Shown piece by piece: positions 1 through 10,514 of a stretch of 64,000 bases of DNA. Position 1 is the first letter of the stretch. Each line of letters begins with the position of its first letter. The stretch is from Cladorrhinum sp. PSN259 (taxonomy: Eukaryota; Ascomycota; Sordariomycetes; Sordariales; Podosporaceae), in assembly GCA_033725935.1 (NCBI GenBank), contig MU867063.1, forward strand, positions 553,694 to 617,693. The letters are read 5' to 3'. The position numbers and the translations under genes are program-made. The notes beneath the pieces were generated by a model that was not told the DNA's origin, did no database searches, and saw only the letters and a program-made list of their open reading frames with translations.

Positions 1-22
1 TTCACGTTCCACCATCACCACA

Positions 23-1665
23 ATGGACGACGCTCGTGTTACGGCCGAAACGGCACATCCCAGACCCGACTGCGGCAGCGACAGCAATGCCGGCAGCGCT
101 CCCAAGTCTTCCTCGCCAGCTACTACAACCACAACTCCTGCGACCACAGGCGGAAATAATGACAGTGGGCCGCTACCGCTGCGACATGGTCACGAGCAGC
201 TCCCTTTTGTTGCTCCGTCATCTTACCTCCGCCCAAAGCCTGTCAGTCGCACAATGTCGGATAATAGAAATCTAAGTCCCCTGGACAGGGACCAGCTGCA
301 GGGTCTGGTGAGCATCTCCATCTCTCTCTCTTCACCATCTACCCATCCATCCATACACCAGTCTCATCCGTCATCTTCCCACCTGCCCGTGCCTGCGGCT
401 GTTCACCCGTCTTGTCTGTTGGCTTCACTGCCTGTCTTGGACCTCGTTCAGTCGCAGTGCAACGGTTGTGATGCGGGGTCCCGAGCCTGGCCGTAGAAAG
501 CTGGTACTCGACTGGACTGGACTCGGCCCGCCTCGACTCGACTTGGCCTAGATAAGAGCTAACGCATTGTGTGAATCCTGGTAGAGAGGAATCCGCGAGT
601 TCCTCAAGGTTCGAACCAGCTACGATGTCTTGCCCTTGTCCTTCCGTCTGGTGGTGCTCGATAACGACTTGCTCATCAAGAAGAGCTTGAACATCCTTAT
701 TCAAAATGGTACGTGATGTTATAGCCCGCTCCGTGTCCTTCACTATCTCTTTGCCCATGTCCTATCGACACTAACATTTGGGTTTCGTAGGTATCGTGTC
801 AGCGCCCCTCTGGGATACGAGGAACTCGACCTTTGGCGGTCTCTTGACGAGCACAGATTACATCAACGTAATTCAGTATTACTGCCAGTACCCGGACGAG
901 ATTGGAAATATTGATCAGTTCCGCCTGAGCAGTCTGAGAGGTAGGTGATTGCCATAATGGGGAGAATTCGTCGCATTTAGGCCGCGTACTAAATTAGTTA
1001 TACCGCCAGATATTGAAAGGGCCATTGGAGTTGAGCCGCTCGAGACGGTGTCAGTTCATCCGATGCGGCCATTATACGAGGCATGTCGGCGGATGCTCAA
1101 AACAAGGGCTAGGAGGATTCCGTTGATCGACAACGATGATGAGACGGGAAGGGGAATGGTCGTGAGCGTCATCACACAGTACCGCATCCTCAAATTCATT
1201 GCCGTCAACAACGAAAAGTACACAATGTTATTGAGGAAACCGTTGAAAGAGCTTGATTTGGGCACATACACCGACCTGGCGACAGCGACTATGAACAGCT
1301 CAGTCCTCGACGTCATCCATCTCATGGTCAAGTATACCATCTCGGCGATACCAATCCTCGATGAAGACAACAAGCTACTCAACGTGTTCGAAGCGGTCGA
1401 TGTTATCCCATGCATCAAGGGCGGGGCTTACGATGAGCTGTCATCGCCTGTTGGCGACGCTCTGTCCAAACGTTCCGAGGACTTTGCGGGAATCTACACC
1501 TGCAGCGAGGACGACCGGTTGGACGCAATATTTGACACGATTCGCAAGTCGCGCGTCCACAGACTGGTTGTGATAGATGATGATAACCGCCTCAAGGGAA
1601 TCATCTCCCTCTCAGATATCCTCAAGTACGTCCTCCTCTTTGGTGAGGAAGATGACACTGTTTGA
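23..1665 (+). CDS. snf4: AMP-activated protein kinase gamma subunit, Snf4-like (four CBS domains)
   Basis: Four exons, 23-307, 585-708, 791-940 and 1010-1665, give 404 aa with all junctions in frame (GTGAGC, GTACGT and GTAGGT donors; TAG, TAG and CAG acceptors). The protein is the regulatory gamma subunit of the SNF1/AMPK heterotrimer, which binds adenine nucleotides through paired CBS domains and controls the kinase that releases glucose repression. A Ser/Thr/Pro-rich N-terminal extension of about 85 residues comes first. The core starts with IREFLKVRTSYDVLP, typical of Snf4, and runs through four CBS repeats; the last ends in RVHRLVVIDDDNRLKGIISL, the classical CBS4 signature. The start at 23 lies close to the window edge; an internal ATG at 254 (MSDNRNLSPLDRDQLQGL) would give a length nearer yeast Snf4 and may be used instead. 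A downstream AATAAA at 1890-1895 would fit a short 3' UTR. Confidence 0.93.
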
Positions 1666-2168
1666 GCCACTTGGTTACTTGAAATGGAATACTGGGTGTT
1701 CCCCGTCAGGTTTTGGGTTATGACCTTTTTTTTATTTGCATTTGCAGGGCGTTTTGGGCCGGGATGTGTGTGGACAGGGAATACCATGGTTCACATTGTT
1801 TATTTTTAACCCCACGGTATAGATCTGCTTTCTTAGGTGGTTTTCTCCCAGACGCAACCATATAAACTGCAGTCCTCTCTTCGCCCATAAATAAACAGAA
1901 TTCTTTGATCAGCTTAGCAGCACATCGTCAACGATCGATCCATGATGATTTAAGTGGCATTCAAAAGGTGATCTGGTGTCCCCGCCGCCAGCTCCCCACC
2001 CCCCCATCTGATTTACAGGTTATCATCTGCGCGTCCAAGACTTTCTTTCTTTCTCTCATCCCTGCTCCGGGAGTTCTTTCCGCTTGTTGTTCTCTTGGGG
2101 GAAGGAGTATAGTGTGTCATTGGGGCAGACTAGCATGCACGGCGGGAAGCAGCAGCTCGGGACTCACC
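1666..2168. other. Intergenic: Snf4-like 3' UTR and RhoGAP promoter/leader
   Basis: No gene seen. Contains an AATAAA at 1890-1895 that could end the upstream transcript, then a pyrimidine-rich stretch around 2040-2100 that resembles a fungal transcription-start region for the RhoGAP gene. An open frame runs through much of it from 1905 but has no separate coding support. Confidence 0.6.
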
Positions 2169-5100
2169 ATGTCGCTTCCGGACGACCCAGATTTGCGGGA
2201 TCAACCAGCAACTTCCGCTTCTTTCTCTCTCGATCCTTGGACAGCCACATATCTTGTTTGTCAGTCACTCATACTTATTCAGGGGAAACCATCGGTGCCT
2301 GGGAGTCACCAGAAGTCATCGGGTGCTCCAATGCAGTCGTCCTACATCCCCAATTTTGACAGGGCATCTGTAGACTCCTCGTTTGACATACTATCAACAG
2401 GCGGCGACTCGTTTGCGATGCGGTATCCGGGCCGTCCGTTTTGCAACTCCGAAGCAACACCAACAGTCAGAGCCGGCAGCGGTCTTCCTCACCCAGCCAC
2501 CGTAGGCCAGCTCCCGATCCCCGGACACGACAGGCGTGGCAATGAAGACAGTGCTACTTGGACGTCCTCCAGCGGAGACTTGGCTGGTCTGTCGGATACC
2601 GATGATATTCAGGACCGCAGTGAGTTCGTTCAGGAGTACAACCGACTGGCAAGCAAGGTTGGTGCATCCGCTCAATATCATTTGCTCGCTCTTCGCTGTA
2701 AACGAAAGAGAGAACGGGCCTTGCTGATTGTATTCACATCCAGCATGGCATACGTCTGCTTGTGCCGGATGGCTATGCGGTGTCGTCGGTCAGTTTCCCC
2801 TCGCCTGTTGCCGAGGTGATGCCTGGACTAACACCCATACAGCCCGACCGGTCGCCGCTCCAGCCGAGACGAAGCTGGTTCTCTCGCACCTTTCTGCGAC
2901 AAATCTCAATTACTAGCAATGCTAGTTCAGCGAGATCGGATAAGAAGGTCAAGCACAAGAGGAGTGTCAGCGATCTGGCAATGCATCTTGTGAACGCTAT
3001 CAAACGAGACAGCCTGAGGGACGAAGACTTACAGTCACTTGTCCGGCTTTGTGGAAAGAGCATGCTTTATCTGCCTTCAGAGTATGCCCCTTGTTCACTT
3101 ATCCTCCCTACCTGCTTTCGAGCAACAGCGCAGTATTTAGTTCAGCATGGTAGGTTTTCGGTCTTTCACGCGGACGGCTGAGCACCTTGTTGATTTTGAT
3201 GTAGCCGCCGACACTCAGGGGGTGTTTCGAATTCCTGGCTCGATTCGGGTAGTCAACGCTTTGTACGACTACTATTGCGCTGATGGAGATGCGGACAAGA
3301 TTTCAAGCACCATTAGATGCCCGAATCTCCCAGCCCACATCAAGGCCAGCACACACGACATTGCCTCAACATTCAAACGATTGTTGGCCGGACTCCCCGG
3401 GGGCATACTCGGCTCCTTGAGTCTGTTCGATGCACTGGTTGCCATACACAGCCAGTTAAAGGGCGATCCTGAGTATCCGAGAACCAAGCAAACCAAGCTG
3501 AGAGCAAGACTGATTGCCCTAGCAATTGGGACGGTTGGGTCTCATTTTCGTCGCGAGCTGATCTCGGCCGTGTTCGGTCTGCTCTGTCTCATCGGGCGCA
3601 GTGCTGAGAAGACGCCTCGAGAGGATGATCAAGGTCGGCCCTTGCCGACAGCGGATTTGATGGGCTACAATGCTCTGGGAATTGTGTTTGGCCCGCTTCT
3701 TGTTGGTGATATGATCAACACTTATACCATGAGGCTTGCGAATCCCAATTCAGGCCTCGAGTTGTTTCCCGTCACTCCACCAAATACAAAGAAAGAACGG
3801 CGGAAGAGCAAGGCGCTCGACGAGAGTCATCCGCGTTCTCTCTCGGTGGACAAGATACATGTGGCGAACGGCATTGCTGAGATGCTGATCATCCACTGGC
3901 GAGAGGTTGTCAAGCATATGAAGAGCCTTGAGGTGCTGAAACCCAGTAGAGATGGATCAAGCACCCTGGAGCAGAGAGCATCACAAAAGCGAGGACTGAA
4001 ACCCTCAGCCTCAGAATCTTTCGTTATAAAGAAGCCTGCAGAGTGGAGTTCAGTTCGAGACATATCTGGTTCTTTTCGTCCGGGCGATTCTCCTGTACCC
4101 CCAAGTCCTACCCCTGAAGCTAGTATGTTGATCACAAATGTGTTAAGGTTCGCGCCGTGCTGACAAGATTGGCAGGACGAGGATCCGGCGGGGGGCCGGC
4201 AAGACATGGGACGGCACGGTCATCGCTCCTAGTGCAGAGACAACGACCTAAGATCTCAACGGCCAGGTCCTCGTCCCAGAGTCGAGTGGGTGCCAAGTCT
4301 TCTATGCCAATCTTGTCGCCTACTGCAGAGGAGTCGCCACACACAGGCTCAGAATCACCAAAGTGCCACCGGTCAATGGATCAAATGTATGGTTACCCTC
4401 CTCCGGCAATGCAGTTCGCCGCGGCTATGGAGGAACCCCGCTCCCTTCGCCAAAGCCCACCGTGTAAGACAGGAGAAGTACTGATGAGTTCATCGAACAC
4501 CGGCGCAGCCCTTCCCTCTTGTGATACCAGCAGTAGCGTGACAATGGAGACGACGCTGGATATTTCCACCCAGCATGGAACTCATGGAGCATCGCCATCC
4601 CCGCCGATTTCCAGACGGAAACTCGTGGTGTCCAAGGATTCTATCAGGTTTACCGGCGATGATGTATCAGCACCGGCCAAGCCCCGGAGAGGGCGTCCAA
4701 GTCAGCCAAGTACGCACGAGAGAGATATGTCCCCAGATCAACACTCAAAGCCAGGGTCAACTTCAGTAATTTCAACAAAGGAAGGGCCAGGTCAGAGCAG
4801 CACAAGGCTGAGTCGATCCTCAACTAAATTCTACCGGGTGAAGCGATCATCACAAGATGTCAACTCTCAAGGCACAGACGGTAGTGGAGGGGCATCTCGT
4901 GACCCACCAAGGCCAACGATACAGATAGTACAAGGAGTAATTAGTGTCACCACTCCAGCAGATATTGAAAACAAGGCCCTCCGAGACGACCAGCCCAGGG
5001 TGGACATTTCCAAACAAAAACGATCCAGATTGTCGGCGTGGAGATCCAAGCACCGGGCCACTTCAACAGACACCGAAAACTCTGCAATTCGTTCTACTAG

Positions 5101-6925
5101 CCCACAGTATCTCTCATTTTGTGCAAGGAAATCGCAGTCGGAGTCTGGCCCATCAGCGGAGCATGGAAATATCAAGCCTCCCGAAATAACTATCCCTCTG
5201 GATGATCAAATAAGTTCACGAGACATTGGAGAAGAAGGTGCGCCAAGGCAAAGCAGGAAGCCCATCGAGAGGAGGCAATCAGACGGTCTGGATAGAAAGG
5301 CACCCACCATCGCAACACCTCAACACAGCCCCGGCAAAGGTCCAGATAAGGACCTCCTCGACTTCGCTCTTGGATCTTCCGCCCGTCTGAGGCCAGTGAA
5401 ATCCGTCGGTAGTGCAGTCAAGGCGATGGCGGCCATGTTTGAGACTGCTTCAAAAGAGGATTCAGCCTTTGTTCCAAGCCCAATGCAAAAAGTTGGTAAT
5501 CACGTTGATCTCAAACCAAGTAGTGTTTTAGCCCCATATACCATCAACCCATCACCAAAGAAGTCTCCAGCTCGTTCTCCCGCCAGGTCGCCTGCGAAGT
5601 CTACCAGGTCTCAATCAGCTCATTCCAGTCGGCGCTCGCTTCCTGTGATCCCTCTTCGAAGGTCTCAAGGTTCTGCAGAGACCATCCCTGGGCCAACTCC
5701 TAGGACTAGCAGTCCACCTGATGTCACAGAGAGCCAGGCAAACCATCCTCAAAGTAGGAATGTTAGTCCTGCGAACTTAGCTATATTGTCTTCGACCAGC
5801 GAGGCCACTGCAAGGACTATTACCCCTTCAGATGTTGCAAGTAAAAGCCCGAGCTTTGCGTCTCTAAGTAAGCAGCTGGAGACGGCTTCTTTCGAGAAAA
5901 GGGAGTCGAAACCAGGACGAGCGGATACTCCGGCTTATTATACCTCACGAAGCAATACACCGGCCATCCCCCAGCACCATCAGCAACAGTTAGAGGTTGA
6001 GACTCCTCGACGAGGACGGTCAGAATACCGTGAGAGCTACTCACACAGCACCGCAACTAGTACGACAACAGATGATGACCAGTCGAGACCTCATTTCTCT
6101 ACGGCTGTTGACGAAGGGTCCCGGTGGCCTCCTACATCCTCGAGAACACCTAGTCTTGACCCTGCTGCTGGACTTGGTCACGAGGAGACGAACCGTGTAA
6201 AGTGGTTAGAGCTTCAGGCGCAGATTCGAAGCCTGCAGAGGCAATTGGAGGCGCGCAACGAAGAAGTGAAGCATTTGAAGCGAGAGCTCGACGCGCAAAT
6301 GGATGCAGATTTTACTAGGTTGAGGGAGCAATTTATAAGGACCGAGAGGGAGTGCGCCATGTGGAGAGAGAGGGCGGAGAAGGCTGAAAGGAGAGCGAGG
6401 ATGTTTGAACGGGTTGCGAAGGCTGCCAGGGCGAAGTATACTGCTAGCTCTGTTGTTGCTGGGAACGGGGTCTGTGGTGGTCCTGGCGGAGTTGATGGAC
6501 CGGAGGATTTTGCTGATGGTCTGTATGGAGAGACAGAAGATGATGTGTATGATGAGGATGAGGAACCGGAGCAGGGTACATCTAGATATTCCGAGTCTTT
6601 GGTCGGGGGAAGTACGAATGATACTATGGGAAGGGAGATATTTATTGAGAGGATGAGGAGGGCTTTTGAGGGGATGAAGGATGTCAGTGGTAGCGGTTAT
6701 GGCGAGGGAGGTGAGAGAGTTGTCGGCCAAGATGTGGAAGCAGAGGACCCAGACGAGGAATTGAGCCTCAGGGGTGGTGAAGTCGGTGATAGTACGGTTG
6801 ATCCTGTGGAGATGTCACCTCTCAATGATTATCGAAGCAGTATAAGCGACGGAGGAAGGATTTCGGTTAACGCTGCTAACATGTGGATGGCAGCCGAGGA
6901 GCTGTTTTCTGACAGCGAGCGGTAG
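2169..6925 (+). CDS. RhoGAP-domain GTPase-activating protein with long disordered tail and C-terminal coiled coil
   Basis: Five exons, 2169-2657, 2744-2788, 2843-3149, 3205-4122 and 4176-6925, give 1,502 aa. A RhoGAP domain lies at about residues 254-510: the intron at 3150-3204 is removed to join ATAQYLVQH to AADTQGVFRIPGS, which carries the catalytic arginine finger (the R of GVFRIPG). RhoGAPs stimulate GTP hydrolysis by Rho/Cdc42/Rac GTPases and so control actin and polarised growth. The next ~750 residues are low-complexity and rich in Ser/Pro/Arg, as in phospho-regulated polarity scaffolds. At about residues 1262-1340 there is a heptad-rich coiled coil (LQAQIRSLQRQLEARNEE), followed by an acidic tail. 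The start is not certain: residues before the ATG at 2331 (MQSSYIPNFDRASVDSS) look less conserved, so 2331 is a credible alternative. Which Rho-family target it acts on cannot be told from sequence. Confidence 0.88.
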
Positions 6926-7632
6926 GAAGATATTACCGAGTAGATAAACGGACAGTGATGAGTATGGTATGAAAGATCAAGTAAACAAAGAGAGCAGCAT
7001 CTGGTTACCTTGGTACCATTCTTCCTGGGTTGAAGATCCAACGAGATGATAGTTTTTGGGTTTAAATAAGATCGCCGTATTACTTGGGGGGGAAAGTTTG
7101 GTTCAGAAATGAAAGCTTATTGTCAAGGGTATGTGTGTGAGTGTAAGAGTATATGATATCATTGGAGAGGGACGAAATCAGTCTCATGTAATATCGCGTA
7201 AGGCATAGGATAGCTACCTGGGAGGTGAGTTTTTGTATAGCTTGTTTTTGGGCCGGAGTTAATATTTTGGACGAGGGGAACGGATGATTGTACAAATAGG
7301 GTTTTGTTCTAGAAAAGAGAGTATTACATATGATGTTTCTTAATCAACAGATCAATGCTGCTCGGTGAGATGATTGAGGTGGGATGGGAAAATATTGAGT
7401 AGTGCTCATCAGCCGATCCATTTTTCCACACCTGTGGCAGTTATATACTTCTATAATGTTTACACACACATAGGGGCATGATTGCGCCGTTATTTGGTTG
7501 GTCCATATGCTCCGCCTGTTTGTTTTTTTAAACACAACATCTGGTGCACTGATATGATACATGTATAAAGAAGGCCTACTACTAGCCTGCAATTCAACAA
7601 CAACAACAAAAAGTTTAAACTTTCCTCCCCTT
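6926..7632. other. Convergent intergenic region between RhoGAP and mL38 genes
   Basis: Both neighbours end here (RhoGAP stop at 6925, mL38 stop at 7633 on the minus strand), so this ~700 bp should hold two 3' UTRs. It is AT-rich with no open frame worth reporting. Confidence 0.6.
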
Positions 7633-9027
7633 TTAATACTTGAAGCCCTTGATACGCTTGGTGTACTTCCACAAGTGTCTGTACTTGGGTCCCTGCCTCT
7701 TGGCTTCCCAACCTCTGGCCTTGCGGGCGGGCTTGAGCGAGTAGACGCGCTGCTGCTTGAACTCGACGTCGGCGCCGGGTATGTTGTGCCTCTCCATGAC
7801 GGCGGCCGTGTGTTCGTCCCACACTGAGCGGAAGAGGTTGAAGCCGACGGGCTCGACGTCGAACTTGTCGCGGAAGCTCTTGACGCTGAAGCGCTCGCGA
7901 CCCTTGCCGTTGTAGAGCTTCTGCAGCTGGGCCACGTCGAGCGGCTTGTTGTCCTTGTGCTGGAGGACGAAGACGCTCATGCGGTGGTATGGGGAGCCGG
8001 ACTGGGCGAAGGCGGGAAGCCAGGGGACGGCGAGGGAGGCGTCTGCGGACTCCTTGCTGGTGTTTACGCGGGCGAGGTTGAGGGAGGACTTGGTGGGGTC
8101 CCAGGGGATGTTGGTGGCCATGAAGTGCAGACGGCGCTGGAAGGTGTCCTTTTTGGGATCTGGAACGTCCGAGTCCAGCACGACGATCGAGAGGAGGCGC
8201 TCGCCTTTGTCGAAGACCTGCATGCGGAGCGTGGGGGGAGTCTCGGTGGTCAAGCTGGGGAGGATGTCGCCTGGGGCGACCTTGTAGCCGCGGAAGGTCA
8301 TCTTGACGTCCATCGTGGGGTCGAATTTGGGAAGAAGATCGGGAATGATGTGGAACTGGTTGATGCGCTGCGAGATGATCTTGTAGTCCATGGAGCGCCA
8401 CTTGCGCTCGGCGAGGTAACGGTAGATGGGCTTGTCCATGTCGCCCATGCCGTCCTCGAAGCGCCTCTTCACCATGGGATCGTTGATATCGGCCAGAATC
8501 TTGAGTTCCTCGACGTGTTTCCTTAAACTCTCCAACCGCTTCTGCTTGTACTCCTCCCCTCCCCTGAAGGTGCTGGCGTCGGCGGCTTCCAGTCGCTTGA
8601 TCTTCTCCGTCTCGGCTACGATTTTGGCGACCTTCTCCGCACGATCCTGAGCCAGCACCTTGCGTGCCTCCTGAAAGCACTGGTAGGGCAGCTGCTCGAA
8701 TGGGATATTGCTCGTCGTGGCCAGTGCTGCCCTCCTCCTCCTCGAGCCCAATCCCGGGGCAAGAAACTTGGCAAGCTCCTCCTCTGATCCCTGCGCCACA
8801 ACAGTTGTTTCTGATGCTTTTTTCTGACCGAGCAATGCTGCATCGGCGGCGAGCTTCGCGGCATCGGATGCGGCCGGTTCTACGTTGGTGGTCGTCGGCT
8901 CATCGCTGCGTCTGGGTGTTGACGAAAACTGTCGGATGGCAATCGGCCGGGACTGGCATATTAATGAACTATTGGTTGCTTGCCTCAAGGACCGCACAAT
9001 TGGCCTTGCAACCTGCTGCGTCGACAT
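7633..9027 (-). CDS. mrpl35: Mitochondrial large-subunit ribosomal protein mL38 (yeast Mrpl35), PEBP-fold
   Basis: A single uninterrupted exon of 464 aa. The N-terminus (MSTQQVARPIVRSLRQATNS, then a RQFSSTPRR stretch) is Arg/Ser-rich without acidic residues, as expected of a mitochondrial presequence. The C-terminal half has the phosphatidylethanolamine-binding-protein fold: VVLDSDVPDP matches the DPDAP-type motif and RRLHFMATNIPWDP the following strand. This combination is diagnostic for mL38, a structural component of the mitochondrial 54S/39S large subunit in the matrix; the PEBP fold is used structurally, not as a lipid-binding enzyme. A charged helical stretch (about residues 120-200) precedes it. 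It is transcribed divergently from uL4m across about 400 bp, so two subunits of the same particle probably share a promoter region. An overlapping 396-aa frame on the same strand (7490-8680) is a low-complexity shadow. Confidence 0.93.
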   Translation of the reverse strand: MSTQQVARPIVRSLRQATNSSLICQSRPIAIRQFSSTPRRSDEPTTTNVEPAASDAAKLAADAALLGQKKASETTVVAQGSEEELAKFLAPGLGSRRRRAALATTSNIPFEQLPYQCFQEARKVLAQDRAEKVAKIVAETEKIKRLEAADASTFRGGEEYKQKRLESLRKHVEELKILADINDPMVKRRFEDGMGDMDKPIYRYLAERKWRSMDYKIISQRINQFHIIPDLLPKFDPTMDVKMTFRGYKVAPGDILPSLTTETPPTLRMQVFDKGERLLSIVVLDSDVPDPKKDTFQRRLHFMATNIPWDPTKSSLNLARVNTSKESADASLAVPWLPAFAQSGSPYHRMSVFVLQHKDNKPLDVAQLQKLYNGKGRERFSVKSFRDKFDVEPVGFNLFRSVWDEHTAAVMERHNIPGADVEFKQQRVYSLKPARKARGWEAKRQGPKYRHLWKYTKRIKGFKY

Positions 9028-9424
9028 GGTGGGCAGGCTGTGAGGGGGGAGTGCGGTGGTTGAGGAGAGGGCGGGCGCTGTTTAAGGTGGCTACCAAAAA
9101 AAATTGGACCCCTCCAAGGCGGGAAGCAATTGAGATTCCCTAACAAGAAAGTGAGCTTCCACTCAAGCCCCAAGAATGCACCGATGAAATTTCGTGGACC
9201 CCGTGCACCGCCCAGGTACCCGGCAAGATCCGCTGCTAGCGTCGTCTGTGCGCTGCAACCTCAAGATCTTTTTTCTTTCGGCGCATCACCACCACCAGCA
9301 GATACCCCGCCGCAGGGGAACTCGGTTACTTTGGGGCGGACACAGAGCGGCCATATTCGAAAGGGACCTGCTTTGAAGAAACTGTCAAATTTCCCCCCGA
9401 ATTTTTGCACACCACACTGCCGCA
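9028..9424. promoter_or_regulatory. Shared divergent promoter region of two mitoribosomal protein genes
   Basis: 397 bp separate the start codons of mL38 (minus) and uL4m (plus). No TATA box is obvious near either start. The short divergent spacing of two genes for the same ribosomal particle suggests coordinated expression; the regulator is not identifiable by eye. Confidence 0.55.
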
Positions 9425-10514
9425 ATGGCCGGCAAGGGGATGAGATGCCTCAGTGAGGCCATGAGAAGCTTGAGCCTCGCTGCGCAGCCATGCAGAACAG
9501 TGCCGGTGTGTATTTGCAGTCTCGTCGTAGTCTCTGATTGCTCTCCGTTTTGTGTCGCTGACAACTGATGCTGTTTGCCAGGTCCGGCAAGCTCCCCTGA
9601 CGTGCAGGAGGACGATGGCAACAGAGGCGCCGCTTCCCAATATCACAAGATCCGTTACCGACCACTGGGACCCTAGTACGAGCAACAATCTGTATCAATA
9701 TGGTCCGGGTGACAAGCACTGACTTGACTACATAGCTACTACCGTTCCCCTCACCATTCACTCCTTTCCCTCACTCGAACCACGAACTCTCGAGTCATGG
9801 TCAACCAAGCACCTCTACCTTCCCTTGCGCCGCGACATTCTCCACCTGGCCGTCGTCTACGAGGGTGACAAGACTCGCCAAGGTACAGCTTTTGCAAAGA
9901 CAAGATGGGAGGTCGCCGGTTCGCACAGGAAGATGCGCCCACAAAAGGGTTCCGGCAGAGCTCGTGTCGGTACGAAACAAGCTCCCCATCTCCGCGGTGG
10001 TGGCAAGTCACACGGTCCCCGGCCTCGCGATTTCAGCACCAAACTCAACCGCAAGGTATACGACCTGGCATGGCGCACAGCGCTCTCGTACCGCTATCGC
10101 AGGGGTCAGCTTATTGTCACCGAAGATGGACTCGACCTCCCGCTTCCCGACGACTTCCTCGAGCTGGTCCAGTCAAACGTGCTTGGTCGCGAGCTTGAGG
10201 ACGGCTTCATCAGCAAGTATGTTGGAGACATGATGGAGGCGATGGAGTGGGGCAAAGATCACGGCAGGACTACGTTCATCACGGGTGACAAGCGAACCAA
10301 CCTGTTCACGGCCATGGATATCGCTGGAGAGAACGGCAGAGCATTGGAGCTGGATGATGTGGATGTCAAGGACTTGCTGGAGACGGGTAGAATCGTCATT
10401 GAGAGGCAGGCGTTGAAGGAGATGATTAAGATGCACCAGAGCGACTTGGTCTCTAGGGTAGCGGTTCAGGGGCTCGGGAAGCCGCCCAAATCTGGACAAC
10501 CTTTGGTCCTATAG
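9425..10514 (+). CDS. yml6: Mitochondrial large-subunit ribosomal protein uL4m (yeast Yml6)
   Basis: Three exons, 9425-9505, 9582-9675 and 9736-10514, give 317 aa. The N-terminus is basic and Ser-rich (MAGKGMRCLSEAMRSLSLAA), consistent with import into mitochondria. The uL4 signature is clear: HLYLPLRRDILHLAVVYEGD, then the loop with KGSGRARVGTKQAPHLRGGG and KSHGPRPRDFS that in uL4 proteins reaches into the peptide exit tunnel. The C-terminal part matches the usual uL4 fold (ALSYRYRRGQLIVTEDGLDL). Intron 2 was placed at 9676-9735 (GTACGA donor, 60 nt); a donor at 9703 also keeps frame but would leave a 33-nt intron, below the usual fungal minimum. The gene is divergent from mL38, a partner in the same ribosome. 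Confidence 0.93.

Noticed and set aside
2231..2283. Possible extra intron in RhoGAP exon 1 (GTTTGT...CAG)
   Set aside because: The removable segment would be 28 nt and would break the reading frame.
7490..8680. 396-aa minus-strand ORF
   Set aside because: It overlaps mL38 in another frame and is extremely Arg/Gln/His-rich, a shadow of the real gene.
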